Part shown: positions 1 to 4,914 of the stretch, in pieces
Position numbering within the stretch: position 1 is the first letter of the stretch
Layout: each line of letters starts with the position of its first letter
NCBI GenBank assembly: GCA_902761265.1
Contig: CACWJV010000163.1
Coordinates: forward strand, 1 to 5,151
From: Oscillospiraceae bacterium
Lineage (GTDB): Bacteria; Bacillota; Clostridia; Oscillospirales; Acutalibacteraceae
Direction of reading: 5' to 3'
Length of the DNA stretch: 5,151 nt
Program-made: the position numbers and the translations under genes
The notes under the pieces: generated by a model
Told to the model about the DNA's origin: nothing
Seen by the model: the letters and a program-made list of their open reading frames with translations, nothing else
The model's database searches: none

Positions 1-477
1 CAGTTTGCACGCGGCAAGAATCTCCTTTTTCGGCAGATATTGGGCACGATCCAGCAGATAGTTGTAAACCGTCTGTTCTTCTTCGCTCAACCGGTGCTGC
101 TTATCGCTTTTCAGCGCAAGAAAAGTCACAATCGTTTTCAGATGAAAACCGGTCGGGAGCTGCACACGCGCCGCCTCAAAGAAGGTGCAGAACGTGCGGT
201 CTTTCAAAAACGCGGCGAGTGCCAGCATTTCTGTCGAAAAGAGCGGATGTGTATCGAGAACGGACAAAATCTTTTTATAGGTTTTCCCTTTCTGCGGAGC
301 GGATCGTTCAAATACGATTCCCTGCCGTTTTGCCGTCTTTCCCTGCCCGAACGGCACCATCACGCGCATACCGGGCTGCAGCGATTCACACATCTCGTCC
401 GGCACCAGATAGCCGTATAAAATGTCAAAATGATATGCAACATGCTCCACCGCTACAAGGGCCAGGCTCTGTTCCAT
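1..477 (-). CDS. priA: Primosomal protein N' (replication restart helicase PriA), N-terminal part
   Basis: PriA is a cytoplasmic superfamily 2 DNA helicase that recognises stalled or collapsed forks and reloads the replicative helicase. Only the first 159 residues are here; the helicase and zinc-binding parts lie beyond the left edge. Residues 1-105 match the PriA 3'-DNA-end-binding domain: a V-A-V-E-H-V-A strand, F-D-I-L-Y-G-Y-L-V-P (18-27), then G-M-R-V-M-V-P-F-G (36-44), the family's characteristic 'G.RV.VPFG' element. The segment K-K-I-L-S-V-L-D through Q-L-P-T-G (68-110) is the usual continuation before the helicase linker. The ATG at 477 is preceded by GAAGGTG about 9 nt upstream; an ATG at 484 is in another frame. 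The gene is last of the visible yicC-remA-gmk-rpoZ-priA operon, 29 nt after rpoZ. coaBC, which sits between rpoZ and priA in Bacillus, is absent. Identity is fairly sure despite the truncation. Confidence 0.9.
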   Translation of the reverse strand, partial: MEQSLALVAVEHVAYHFDILYGYLVPDEMCESLQPGMRVMVPFGQGKTAKRQGIVFERSAPQKGKTYKKILSVLDTHPLFSTEMLALAAFLKDRTFCTFFEAARVQLPTGFHLKTIVTFLALKSDKQHRLSEEEQTVYNYLLDRAQYLPKKEILAACKL

Positions 478-506
478 ATCATTTCACACCTTCATTGTTT
501 GATTTT

Positions 507-716
507 TCAGATATTGCGGATCTCTTCCGGCTCGCGGATTTTCAGATCGCCGGCGAAGAACTCGTTAAGCGCATAGGTCACGGGCTTTTCAGTGCCGCAC
601 TTTTCGCGCAGTTCGGGGTCTTCCGCAATAAAGCGTGCGCGTTTGGCAACCGCAGACACCAACGAATAGCGGCTGACATTGTCTTTGAGCAGTTCTCTCA
701 GATCAGGATTCAACAT
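507..716 (-). CDS. rpoZ: DNA-directed RNA polymerase subunit omega
   Basis: Omega is the small RNA polymerase subunit that binds the C-terminal region of beta' and helps fold and assemble the core enzyme. The 69-residue product matches the length of Firmicutes omegas (about 67-70 residues), which lack the longer proteobacterial tail. Diagnostic segments are S-R-Y-S-L-V-S-A-V-A-K-R-A-R (15-28), the helix that contacts beta', and K-P-V-T-Y-A-L-N-E-F (44-53) followed by the short 'G-D-L-K-I' strand. The ATG at 716 lies inside the end of gmk (14-bp overlap). Its GAGGT ribosome-binding site, about 8 nt upstream, is also gmk coding sequence, so translation is probably coupled to gmk. This neighbourhood is the classical Firmicutes location for rpoZ. 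Confidence 0.95.
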   Translation of the reverse strand: MLNPDLRELLKDNVSRYSLVSAVAKRARFIAEDPELREKCGTEKPVTYALNEFFAGDLKIREPEEIRNI

Positions 717-1323
717 GATTCATTACCTCACTTATTCTATACATTGCATGATTCGTCTTGAGCGCGGAAGCACGGATGATCGACAACACATCGTCGACCG
801 CGTCTTCCAGCACGTCGTTGATCACAATATAATCATAGTCGCACGCGCACCGCAGTTCGGCCTGTGCGATGAGCAGACGGCGGTTGATCGCGTCGCGTGT
901 TTCGGTGCCGCGATTGACAAGGCGGCGTTCCAGTTCCTTCAGCGAAGGCGGTGCAACAAAAATTTCGACCGCTTCGGGAATCAAACGGCGAACGTTCTTG
1001 CCGCCCTGCACCTCAATATTAAGAATCACCGTCTTGCCCTGTGCCAACAGATGCTTGACCGGGCCGACCGGCGTACCGTAAAAATTGGCACCGTATTGGG
1101 CATATTCGAGCATCAGATCGTTTTCCACATTTTCACGGAACTGTTCCGGTGTAACGAAATAATAATCGACGCCGTCCTCTTCTGTGCCGCGCCGTCCGCG
1201 GGTGGTCATGGAAACGGAAAGAAACGCTTCGCCGCTCAACCGTTCCAATACTTTTGAAATGATCGTATCTTTGCCGCAGCCGGAAGGACCGGACAAAACA
1301 ACAAGCAAGCCATCTTTACGCAT
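703..1323 (-). CDS. gmk: Guanylate kinase
   Basis: Guanylate kinase phosphorylates GMP (and dGMP) to GDP with ATP in the cytoplasm, an essential step in purine nucleotide supply. The 206 residues are the normal bacterial length. The P-loop is G-P-S-G-C-G-K-D-T (12-20). The GMP-binding segment follows: T-T-R (40-42) with R45, E48/E49 and D-G-V-D-Y-Y-F-V, then E-Y-A-Q-Y-G-A-N-F-Y-G-T-P (73-85). I-E-V-Q-G (103-107) corresponds to the usual 'I-(D/E)-V-Q-G' motif, and R-G-T-E-T (138-142) is the lid segment seen in Bacillus Gmk. The P-loop has D19 where most homologues have Gly (GKGT); I read this as a lineage variant. The ATG at 1323 overlaps the end of remA by 8 bp, and a GGGAGG site about 9 nt upstream lies inside remA. 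The 3' end overlaps rpoZ by 14 bp. Guanine-nucleotide supply next to an RNA polymerase subunit is a conserved pairing. Confidence 0.96.
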   Translation of the reverse strand: MRKDGLLVVLSGPSGCGKDTIISKVLERLSGEAFLSVSMTTRGRRGTEEDGVDYYFVTPEQFRENVENDLMLEYAQYGANFYGTPVGPVKHLLAQGKTVILNIEVQGGKNVRRLIPEAVEIFVAPPSLKELERRLVNRGTETRDAINRRLLIAQAELRCACDYDYIVINDVLEDAVDDVLSIIRASALKTNHAMYRISEVMNHVES

Positions 1324-1588
1324 CCTCTGTATCCTCCCATGCAGAATCCGCTGTTTCTCCGCCCAGTCGGTTTGCGACTGTTTCCGATTGCAGATAGGAC
1401 AAAATCACATGATCGCTGTCCATGATAATCACGGCACGGGTGCGTCTGCCCTGCGTGGCATTGATCAGCGTACCGCGATCTCGGCTTTCTTGAATCAAAC
1501 GCTTGACCGGCGCCGAATCGGGGCTGACGATAGCGACCAGGCGCGACGCGTTGATCATATTGCCGAATCCGATATTTATCAATCTCAT
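1316..1588 (-). CDS. remA: RemA family DNA-binding regulator (DUF370)
   Basis: RemA is a small DNA-binding protein. In Bacillus subtilis it activates biofilm-matrix operons and osmoprotectant genes, and structural work describes a ring-shaped oligomer that wraps DNA. The first 75 residues align closely with the Bacillus protein: I-N-I-G-F-G-N (4-10), V-S-P-D-S-A-P-V-K-R (21-30), R-D-R-G (36-39), G-R-R-T-R-A-V (47-53) and M-D-S-D-H-V-I-L-S (56-64). R16, R48 and R49 correspond to Bacillus R18, R50 and R51, reported to matter for DNA binding. The last 15 residues are an acidic, family-variable tail. At 90 residues the length is normal. The ATG at 1588 has a GAGGGCG site about 7 nt upstream, 15 nt after the yicC stop; the 3' end overlaps gmk by 8 bp. 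Its targets in this organism are unknown, since biofilm control was shown only in Bacillus. Confidence 0.93.
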   Translation of the reverse strand: MRLINIGFGNMINASRLVAIVSPDSAPVKRLIQESRDRGTLINATQGRRTRAVIIMDSDHVILSYLQSETVANRLGGETADSAWEDTEDA

Positions 1589-1603
1589 CGTTTCGCCCTC
1601 GCC

Positions 1604-2482
1604 TTATTCCACGTTCTGGATCTGTTCGCGGATCTTTTCGATCTCCGCTTTGATGTTGATCACGTGCTTGGCAATCGCGACATCCTGCGCCTTGGAGCCG
1701 ATGGTATTCGCTTCGCGGTTGAACTCCTGGACCAAAAAATCCATTTTGCGGCCGATCGCCTGATCGGCGTCCATAAACGCACGCATCTGGTCGATATGGC
1801 TGCGCAAACGGACGGTTTCTTCCGCAACAGCGATCTTGTCGGCATAAATCGCCGCTTCGGTCAGCAGACGCTGTTCATCCACATGCACGTCTTCGAGCAC
1901 AGTTTTCATACGCTCAAGCAGCTTTTCGTTATATTCGCGCACCGTTTCCGGCGAGCGTTCTTCGATAAAGGCAACATGTTCCAAAATGAGGTCGCAGCGC
2001 GAGAGAACGTCGGCTTTGAGCTTTTCGCCTTCAGCTTCACGCATGGACAAAAACGACTGCAGCGCCTGTTCGGCAACGGCTTTCACAGCGTTCCACACAC
2101 GTTCTTCGTCCGCAGCTTCCTTGCGAATGGAAAAGATATCGTTATAGCGTGCAAACGATGCGACCGTCATATCGTTTTCAATCCCGTAACGTTCACTGAG
2201 TTCCTGAAATGCTTTCATATAGCCGCTTGCAAGCGTGTGGTTGATATCGACCGTGCAGTCCTGCATATCAAGCGCTTCGATCGAAACATAGCATTCGGTT
2301 TTACCGCGGGAAATATACTGCTGGAAAAAGTGTTTGAGCTTTTCATCCAAAAAGCCGAACGTCCGCGGCGTGCGTGCGCTGAATTCAAAATAGCGGTGAT
2401 TGACGCTTTTGATTTCAACGCTGATGCTCATGCCGTCCAGAATATCCTGTGCGCGGCCAAAGCCGGTCATACTTCTGATCAT
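1604..2482 (-). CDS. yicC: YicC/YloC family endoribonuclease
   Basis: YicC-family proteins are widely conserved; the E. coli member has been reported as an endoribonuclease that cleaves certain small RNAs, and the Bacillus homologue is YloC. The 292-residue product is close to the family length of about 287-293. It opens with M-I-R-S-M-T-G-F-G-R (1-10), the family's signature start, followed by S-V-E-I-K-S-V-N-H-R-Y-F-E (21-33) of the N-terminal domain. The C-terminal DUF1732 domain covers about 208-292, with F-L-V-Q-E-F-N-R-E-A-N-T-I-G-S-K (248-263) and the near-invariant ending E-K-I-R-E-Q-I-Q-N-V-E. The middle is helical and charged. The ATG at 2482 has a strong GGAGG site about 8 nt upstream, and a consensus promoter lies just beyond it, so this is the first gene of the operon. 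Family assignment is secure; the substrate is not deducible from sequence. Confidence 0.94.
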   Translation of the reverse strand: MIRSMTGFGRAQDILDGMSISVEIKSVNHRYFEFSARTPRTFGFLDEKLKHFFQQYISRGKTECYVSIEALDMQDCTVDINHTLASGYMKAFQELSERYGIENDMTVASFARYNDIFSIRKEAADEERVWNAVKAVAEQALQSFLSMREAEGEKLKADVLSRCDLILEHVAFIEERSPETVREYNEKLLERMKTVLEDVHVDEQRLLTEAAIYADKIAVAEETVRLRSHIDQMRAFMDADQAIGRKMDFLVQEFNREANTIGSKAQDVAIAKHVINIKAEIEKIREQIQNVE

Positions 2483-2521
2483 CTGGGGTTCCTCCGGTTT
2501 CGTGCTGTATCTGTCAGAAAA

Positions 2522-2549
2522 ATTATACTCATTTTTCAGGATTTGTCAA
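2522..2549 (-). promoter_or_regulatory. Vegetative (sigma-A type) promoter for yicC-remA-gmk-rpoZ-priA
   Basis: Read on the minus strand, TTGACA (2549-2544) and TATAAT (2527-2522) both match the consensus six out of six, with a 16-nt spacer. No extended -10 TG is present. Transcription should start near 2515, giving a leader of about 33 nt with the GGAGG ribosome-binding site of yicC and no obvious hairpin. The sequence just downstream of the -10 box is T-rich, not GC-rich, so it does not look like a typical stringently repressed promoter. The -35 box lies within the last codons of the upstream GNAT-like gene and the spacer covers its TGA. No terminator separates the two, so read-through from upstream is also likely. 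Confidence 0.85.
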
Positions 2550-2880
2550 TGTTGCCGCAAGTGCCTGCAAGCAGCGACGGTATGTCGCCCTGCAAGCGGC
2601 CGTTCTTTTCTTCAAACGGCAGCCGAGCGCGCACCTTTTCGGCGTCTTTCGCAGAAAAAACAGCCATATAATAGCCGCGGTTTGAAGCGAAATTGAGCGC
2701 CGCACGCAGCAACCCTTCACCGATGGAAAGGTCTTCGGTTTGCAAAGAGACCGCAGTTATATCCGCAAGACGATCATGAAGCAGCAATTCACAAACGCCG
2801 AGCGAAGCATCGCCGTCCTTTGCGGTAAAACGCGCCGTGCAGTTTTCGGTGTTGCGTACAGACGGTTCAAAAAATAACAT
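2536..2880 (-). CDS. Small GNAT-like N-acetyltransferase-related protein
   Basis: This 114-residue protein has a shortened GNAT-like layout; I infer the fold from pattern, not from a search. Strands are suggested by C-T-A-R-F-T-A and by A-D-I-T-A-V-S-L (39-46). They are followed by an acetyl-CoA-loop-like L-S-I-G-E-G-L-L-R-A-A-L-N-F-A (51-65), where G-E-G stands for the usual G-x-G/A and leads into the helix. Y-Y-M-A-V-F-S (70-76) would be the next strand, and R-L-P-F-E (90-94) resembles the 'LGFE' element that closes GNAT domains. Full GNAT domains are usually about 140-160 residues, so the N-terminal part is reduced and catalysis is uncertain. The ATG at 2880 starts 4 nt after the pseudouridine synthase stop, with a close GGTGA site formed across that stop, implying coupling. 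I recall similar short proteins beside this gene in related Clostridia. The substrate is unknown. Confidence 0.72.
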   Translation of the reverse strand: MLFFEPSVRNTENCTARFTAKDGDASLGVCELLLHDRLADITAVSLQTEDLSIGEGLLRAALNFASNRGYYMAVFSAKDAEKVRARLPFEEKNGRLQGDIPSLLAGTCGNIDKS

Positions 2881-2884
2881 ATCA

Positions 2885-3640
2885 TCACCAGTTTCTCGTT
2901 TTCTTTTCGCGGATCATACCGGCGGCAAGCTGGAGTTTTCGTACTTCCTCCTCTGTCAGATCGCGCCAGTCGCCCTGTTTGAGCATGCCGAGCTTGACAG
3001 AGCCGACGGCAATCCGGCGCAGCCGCGCGACCTCGAGACCGATTTCTTCACACATTTTACGAATCTGCCGGTTGCGGCCTTCATACAGGATGATTTCTAG
3101 TACAACGCGGTTTTCCTCCTGCGTGATCACATGCACTTCGGCAGGCGCGGTTTTGGCATCATCAATAATGATTCCTTCGGTCAGCGCCGTCAACTGTTCC
3201 TGTGTGATCGAGGGACGTACTGTAACACGGTAGGTTTTCGGGACATGTTTGGACGGATGGGTCATCGCGTTGGCAAACGCGCCGTCGTTGGTAAACAGCA
3301 GCAGGCCTTCCGAATCGCGGTCGAGCCGCCCAACGGGATAGACACGCGCCGGCACGTCTTTGATGAGCTGCGCTACGCATTTGCGATCCATCTCGTCGTT
3401 CATCGTTGTGATAAAGCCGCGCGGTTTGTGCAGCATGATATAGGTAAATGTTTTTTGCCGCACGATCTTTTTGCCGGAAACGGTGATTGTGTCGTGCTTC
3501 GGGTCGGCTTTGTCACCGATGGTGGCTACCTTACCGTTGACACGCACTTTTCCCTGCTCGATGAGCTCTTCGCATTTGCGGCGGGAAGCCACCCCGCATT
3601 CCGCAAGATATTTTTGCAGTCGGACTGTTTGATCTGCCAT
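2885..3640 (-). CDS. rluB: RsuA/RluB/RluE/RluF-family rRNA pseudouridine synthase
   Basis: The enzyme converts a specific uridine in ribosomal RNA to pseudouridine. The 251 residues are typical of the RluB branch. An N-terminal S4 RNA-binding domain covers about 5-50 (V-R-L-Q-K-Y-L-A through V-R-V-N-G-K). The catalytic domain follows: K-P-R-G (72-75), then G-R-L-D-R-D-S-E-G-L-L-L (104-115), where D107 is the expected catalytic aspartate, K-T-Y-R-V (135-139), and E-G-R-N-R-Q-I-R-K-M (188-197), the family's second signature. L-G-x-L-x-x-G-x-W-R-x-L-T (217-229) closes the domain. The ATG at 3640 has an AGGAG site about 7 nt upstream. The gene follows gerW after a 70-nt gap with a hairpin and is closely followed by the GNAT-like gene. 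RluB of 23S rRNA is the commonest function at this locus, but the exact target uridine (RluB versus RsuA) cannot be decided from sequence. Confidence 0.93.
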   Translation of the reverse strand: MADQTVRLQKYLAECGVASRRKCEELIEQGKVRVNGKVATIGDKADPKHDTITVSGKKIVRQKTFTYIMLHKPRGFITTMNDEMDRKCVAQLIKDVPARVYPVGRLDRDSEGLLLFTNDGAFANAMTHPSKHVPKTYRVTVRPSITQEQLTALTEGIIIDDAKTAPAEVHVITQEENRVVLEIILYEGRNRQIRKMCEEIGLEVARLRRIAVGSVKLGMLKQGDWRDLTEEEVRKLQLAAGMIREKKTRNW

Positions 3641-3664
3641 AAGAATCTCCTAAAAACATAGCAA

Positions 3665-3694
3665 GGCAACCACCTGCCGAAACAGGCGGTTGTC
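3665..3694 (-). terminator. Hairpin between gerW and rluB, possible weak terminator or attenuator
   Basis: In minus-strand RNA, arms GACAACCGCCUG and CAGGUGGUUGCC enclose a 6-nt UUUCGG loop. The pairing has ten Watson-Crick pairs, one G-U wobble and one A-C mismatch. A U5 run follows only after about 8 nt (UUGCUAUG, then UUUUU), so this is not an ideal intrinsic terminator; partial termination, attenuation or 3'-end protection of the gerW message is plausible. On the plus strand no T-run follows the stem. It fills most of the 70-nt gap between gerW and rluB, and I see no convincing promoter there. Confidence 0.5.
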
Positions 3695-3710
3695 CTTTAT
3701 GGATTCGTTG

Positions 3711-4118
3711 TTACTGCGCGTCGGCCGGCAGTTGCTTTTTTGCAGCGTCTTTCTTGCTCTTGTTGACAAGAGAGGTCACCTTATCGAACATTTCGGGCAC
3801 AAGATTGACTACGCGTTCCGCCGCGTTGTCATACGCGGTGATATGCTTGAGCGTCACTTCGCCGTCGTTGATGACAAGGAAGGCTACCGGTGTGATTGTG
3901 ACGCCGGCGCCGCCGCCGCCGCCAAACAGCTCGTTTTGGTTTTTGGACGGAAAATCCGCACCGCCGGAGGCAAACCCGTAGGTCACCTTGGACACGGGGA
4001 TGATGGTCACGCCGCCTTCGGCGTAGATCGCCTCTCCGATGATGGTGCTGGTATCGACCAGATCGCGGATCTTTTCAATCGTCGCGCTGAGGATCGCACC
4101 TGCTGATTTTTCTGACAT
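3711..4118 (-). CDS. gerW: GerW family sporulation protein (YtfJ)
   Basis: GerW/YtfJ is a spore-associated protein made during sporulation in Bacillus and linked there to spore germination; its biochemical activity is not established. The 135-residue product has an N-terminal amphipathic helix (8-21), then I-I-G-E-A-I (26-31) and I-I-P-V-S-K-V-T-Y-G-F-A-S-G-G (39-53), the family core. A glycine run G-G-G-G-G-A-G (66-72) leads into V-T-I-T-P-V-A-F-L-V-I (73-83), also characteristic. The tail (115-135) is Lys- and Ala-rich. I chose the ATG at 4118, giving M-S-E-K-S, because AAAGGA (4132-4127) lies 8 nt upstream. An in-frame ATG at 4139, overlapping the upstream stop as ATGA, would add 7 residues, but its purine site is only 1 nt away. 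The upstream neighbour is the DUF2953 gene, as with ytfI-ytfJ in Bacillus. It marks the organism as a probable spore former. Confidence 0.9.
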   Translation of the reverse strand: MSEKSAGAILSATIEKIRDLVDTSTIIGEAIYAEGGVTIIPVSKVTYGFASGGADFPSKNQNELFGGGGGAGVTITPVAFLVINDGEVTLKHITAYDNAAERVVNLVPEMFDKVTSLVNKSKKDAAKKQLPADAQ

Positions 4119-4126
4119 ATCTATCA

Positions 4127-4132
4127 TCCTTT
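4127..4132 (-). promoter_or_regulatory. Ribosome-binding site that decides the gerW start
   Basis: On the minus strand AAAGGA (4132-4127) stands 8 nt before the ATG at 4118, the normal distance. The alternative ATGs at 4139 and 4127 have their nearest purine-rich sites only 0-1 nt away. The shorter, M-S-E-K-S form of GerW is therefore preferred; it also agrees with the M-S-D start I recall for the Bacillus protein. Confidence 0.6.
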
Positions 4133-4135
4133 CTT

Positions 4136-4843
4136 TCATTCTCCGGTTTGTGCCGCTGCTGTGGCGGAAGGCTGGGTCTGCTGTTTTGCCGACGGTTTCT
4201 TTTTGGCGCCCTTGAGGAATTTCAGCAGCACCTGGAAAATCAGCCGTACAACCATGCCCACAGTCGCGTTGATTACCTTGCGGATCACCATGTGGAAATC
4301 TATAAAGATTTCACCTTCACTGCGGTTTGCAAGGAAATCGGGATCGACCAAAACGTCGTATTTATGCACGACATTATTGGAACAAAGGAAGCCGACCAGC
4401 GGATAGACCTTCTGGCACATTTTGCCGTAGGCGATGGCCGTTTCGGCGGCGTCGCCCTTGCCGACGATCACATAGATATCGATCTCATCGAACACAACGC
4501 TTTTGAGCAGCTTGCCGCCGTATAGCGAAAAGACGTGGCCGAGCGACCGTAAAACGTCCATCATGCCGTCAAAGCCGTTCGCCTTGACCATGTTGAGAAG
4601 CTGGTTGGGCTTCTTTTGTTTCGGCTGTTCCTCCGCAGGTTTTTCCTCTTTCGGTTTCTCTTTTTTCGGCTTCTTTTCTTTTTTGGGTTTCTTTTCCTTC
4701 TTTTCACCCGGCGGCAGAATCTTCAGCTTGACGAACAGATAGCGCACCGTCAGATGCAGTTTATCCTGATAGCTGAACGAAACGTGCACGGGAATGGAGA
4801 GAATGAGCCAAACGAAGAAAATGATGCTCGCGAGCACAATCAA
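4136..4843 (-). CDS. ytfI: DUF2953 membrane-anchored protein (YtfI-like), 5' end uncertain
   Basis: This is a DUF2953 protein of unknown function, encoded beside gerW in many spore formers. In the 235-residue frame, residues 2-20 form one hydrophobic membrane segment (I-V-L-A-S-I-I-F-F-V-W). After a short strand region comes a Lys/Glu/Pro-rich low-complexity linker (47-79). The conserved part covers about 85-205: L-R-S-L (98-101), I-D-I-Y-V-I-V-G-K-G-D-A-A-E-T-A-I-A-Y-G (121-140) and V-D-P-D-F (166-170), which match the family's 'G..D.A.TA..YG' and 'PDF' elements. A second hydrophobic stretch (193-210) may associate with the membrane; the tail is Lys/Gln/Ala-rich. The only available start is a TTG at 4843 with no ribosome-binding site; an in-frame stop lies 33 nt upstream with no ATG between. 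All other genes here have clear sites, so the true start may have been lost at a breakpoint just upstream. Little protein can be missing, since the membrane segment is present. Confidence 0.8.
   Translation of the reverse strand: MIVLASIIFFVWLILSIPVHVSFSYQDKLHLTVRYLFVKLKILPPGEKKEKKPKKEKKPKKEKPKEEKPAEEQPKQKKPNQLLNMVKANGFDGMMDVLRSLGHVFSLYGGKLLKSVVFDEIDIYVIVGKGDAAETAIAYGKMCQKVYPLVGFLCSNNVVHKYDVLVDPDFLANRSEGEIFIDFHMVIRKVINATVGMVVRLIFQVLLKFLKGAKKKPSAKQQTQPSATAAAQTGE
4607..4705. repeat. Low-complexity purine/pyrimidine tract coding the Lys/Glu/Pro linker
   Basis: About 100 bp are pyrimidine-rich on the plus strand (runs of T and CTT/TCC) and purine-rich in the message. They encode the K-K-E-K-K-P-K type degenerate repeats of the DUF2953 linker (residues 47-79). 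Units resembling K-K-E-K-K-P recur imperfectly. Such tracts vary in length between relatives and are prone to replication slippage. Confidence 0.6.
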
Positions 4844-4850
4844 AAAAATT
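4841..4850. other. Possible rearrangement or assembly junction
   Basis: The minus-strand operon stops abruptly here, at the TTG of the DUF2953 frame beside an A7 tract (4842-4848). No ribosome-binding site or scpB-like minus-strand frame is seen beyond it. On the other side a plus-strand frame is already open and stays open to the window edge, with no obvious start signal. Composition also becomes more AT-rich by eye. Together these suggest two unrelated sequences joined at this point, by recombination or by assembly. No terminal inverted repeat or target-site duplication is visible. The alternative is a short intergenic region between divergent genes. Confidence 0.4.
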
Positions 4851-4887
4851 TGCTTTGCTGTGCACGATTGGTGAACTCACGGATGTT

Positions 4888-4893
4888 TACAAT
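4888..4893 (+). promoter_or_regulatory. Weak -10-like box upstream of the plus-strand frame
   Basis: TACAAT matches the -10 consensus in five of six positions. No -35 box lies at 16-18 nt; the best candidate, TTGGTG at 4868-4873, is only 14 nt away. It would place a start site near 4900 and leave a leader of about 15 nt without a ribosome-binding site before the ATG at 4915. It is listed only because it is the best promoter candidate if the plus-strand frame is a complete gene. Confidence 0.2.
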
Positions 4894-4914
4894 AATCCTT
4901 CTGTTGTCAGTGAT

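Noticed and set aside
423..428. A TTGACA match on the minus strand inside priA
   Set aside because: No -10-like hexamer lies 15-19 nt downstream, and the bases encode conserved priA residues.
40..761. Plus-strand open frames at 40-420 and 219-761
   Set aside because: They are antisense to priA and rpoZ, which match their families on the minus strand, and show no domain or start signal of their own.
679..1257. A 192-residue plus-strand open frame opposite gmk
   Set aside because: It is a shadow of gmk, whose P-loop and GMP-binding motifs are unmistakable on the minus strand.
1184..2671. A 495-residue plus-strand open frame opposite gmk, remA and yicC
   Set aside because: It lies antisense to three well-identified genes with clear ribosome-binding sites. 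yicC and remA share one reading phase, so a single opposite frame can stay open across both. The translation is rich in Phe, His, Arg and Ala with no recognisable domain.
3131..3661. A 176-residue plus-strand open frame opposite the pseudouridine synthase
   Set aside because: It is fully antisense to a gene with a textbook S4 domain and catalytic motifs; the translation has no family features and no start signal was recognised.
3755..3775. A TTGACA match on the plus strand inside gerW
   Set aside because: No -10 box is present at suitable spacing and no plus-strand gene lies downstream.
4139..4139. An earlier gerW start overlapping the upstream stop codon as ATGA
   Set aside because: The overlap is tempting, but the purine site is only 1 nt from this ATG, whereas the ATG at 4118 has a properly spaced AAAGGA.
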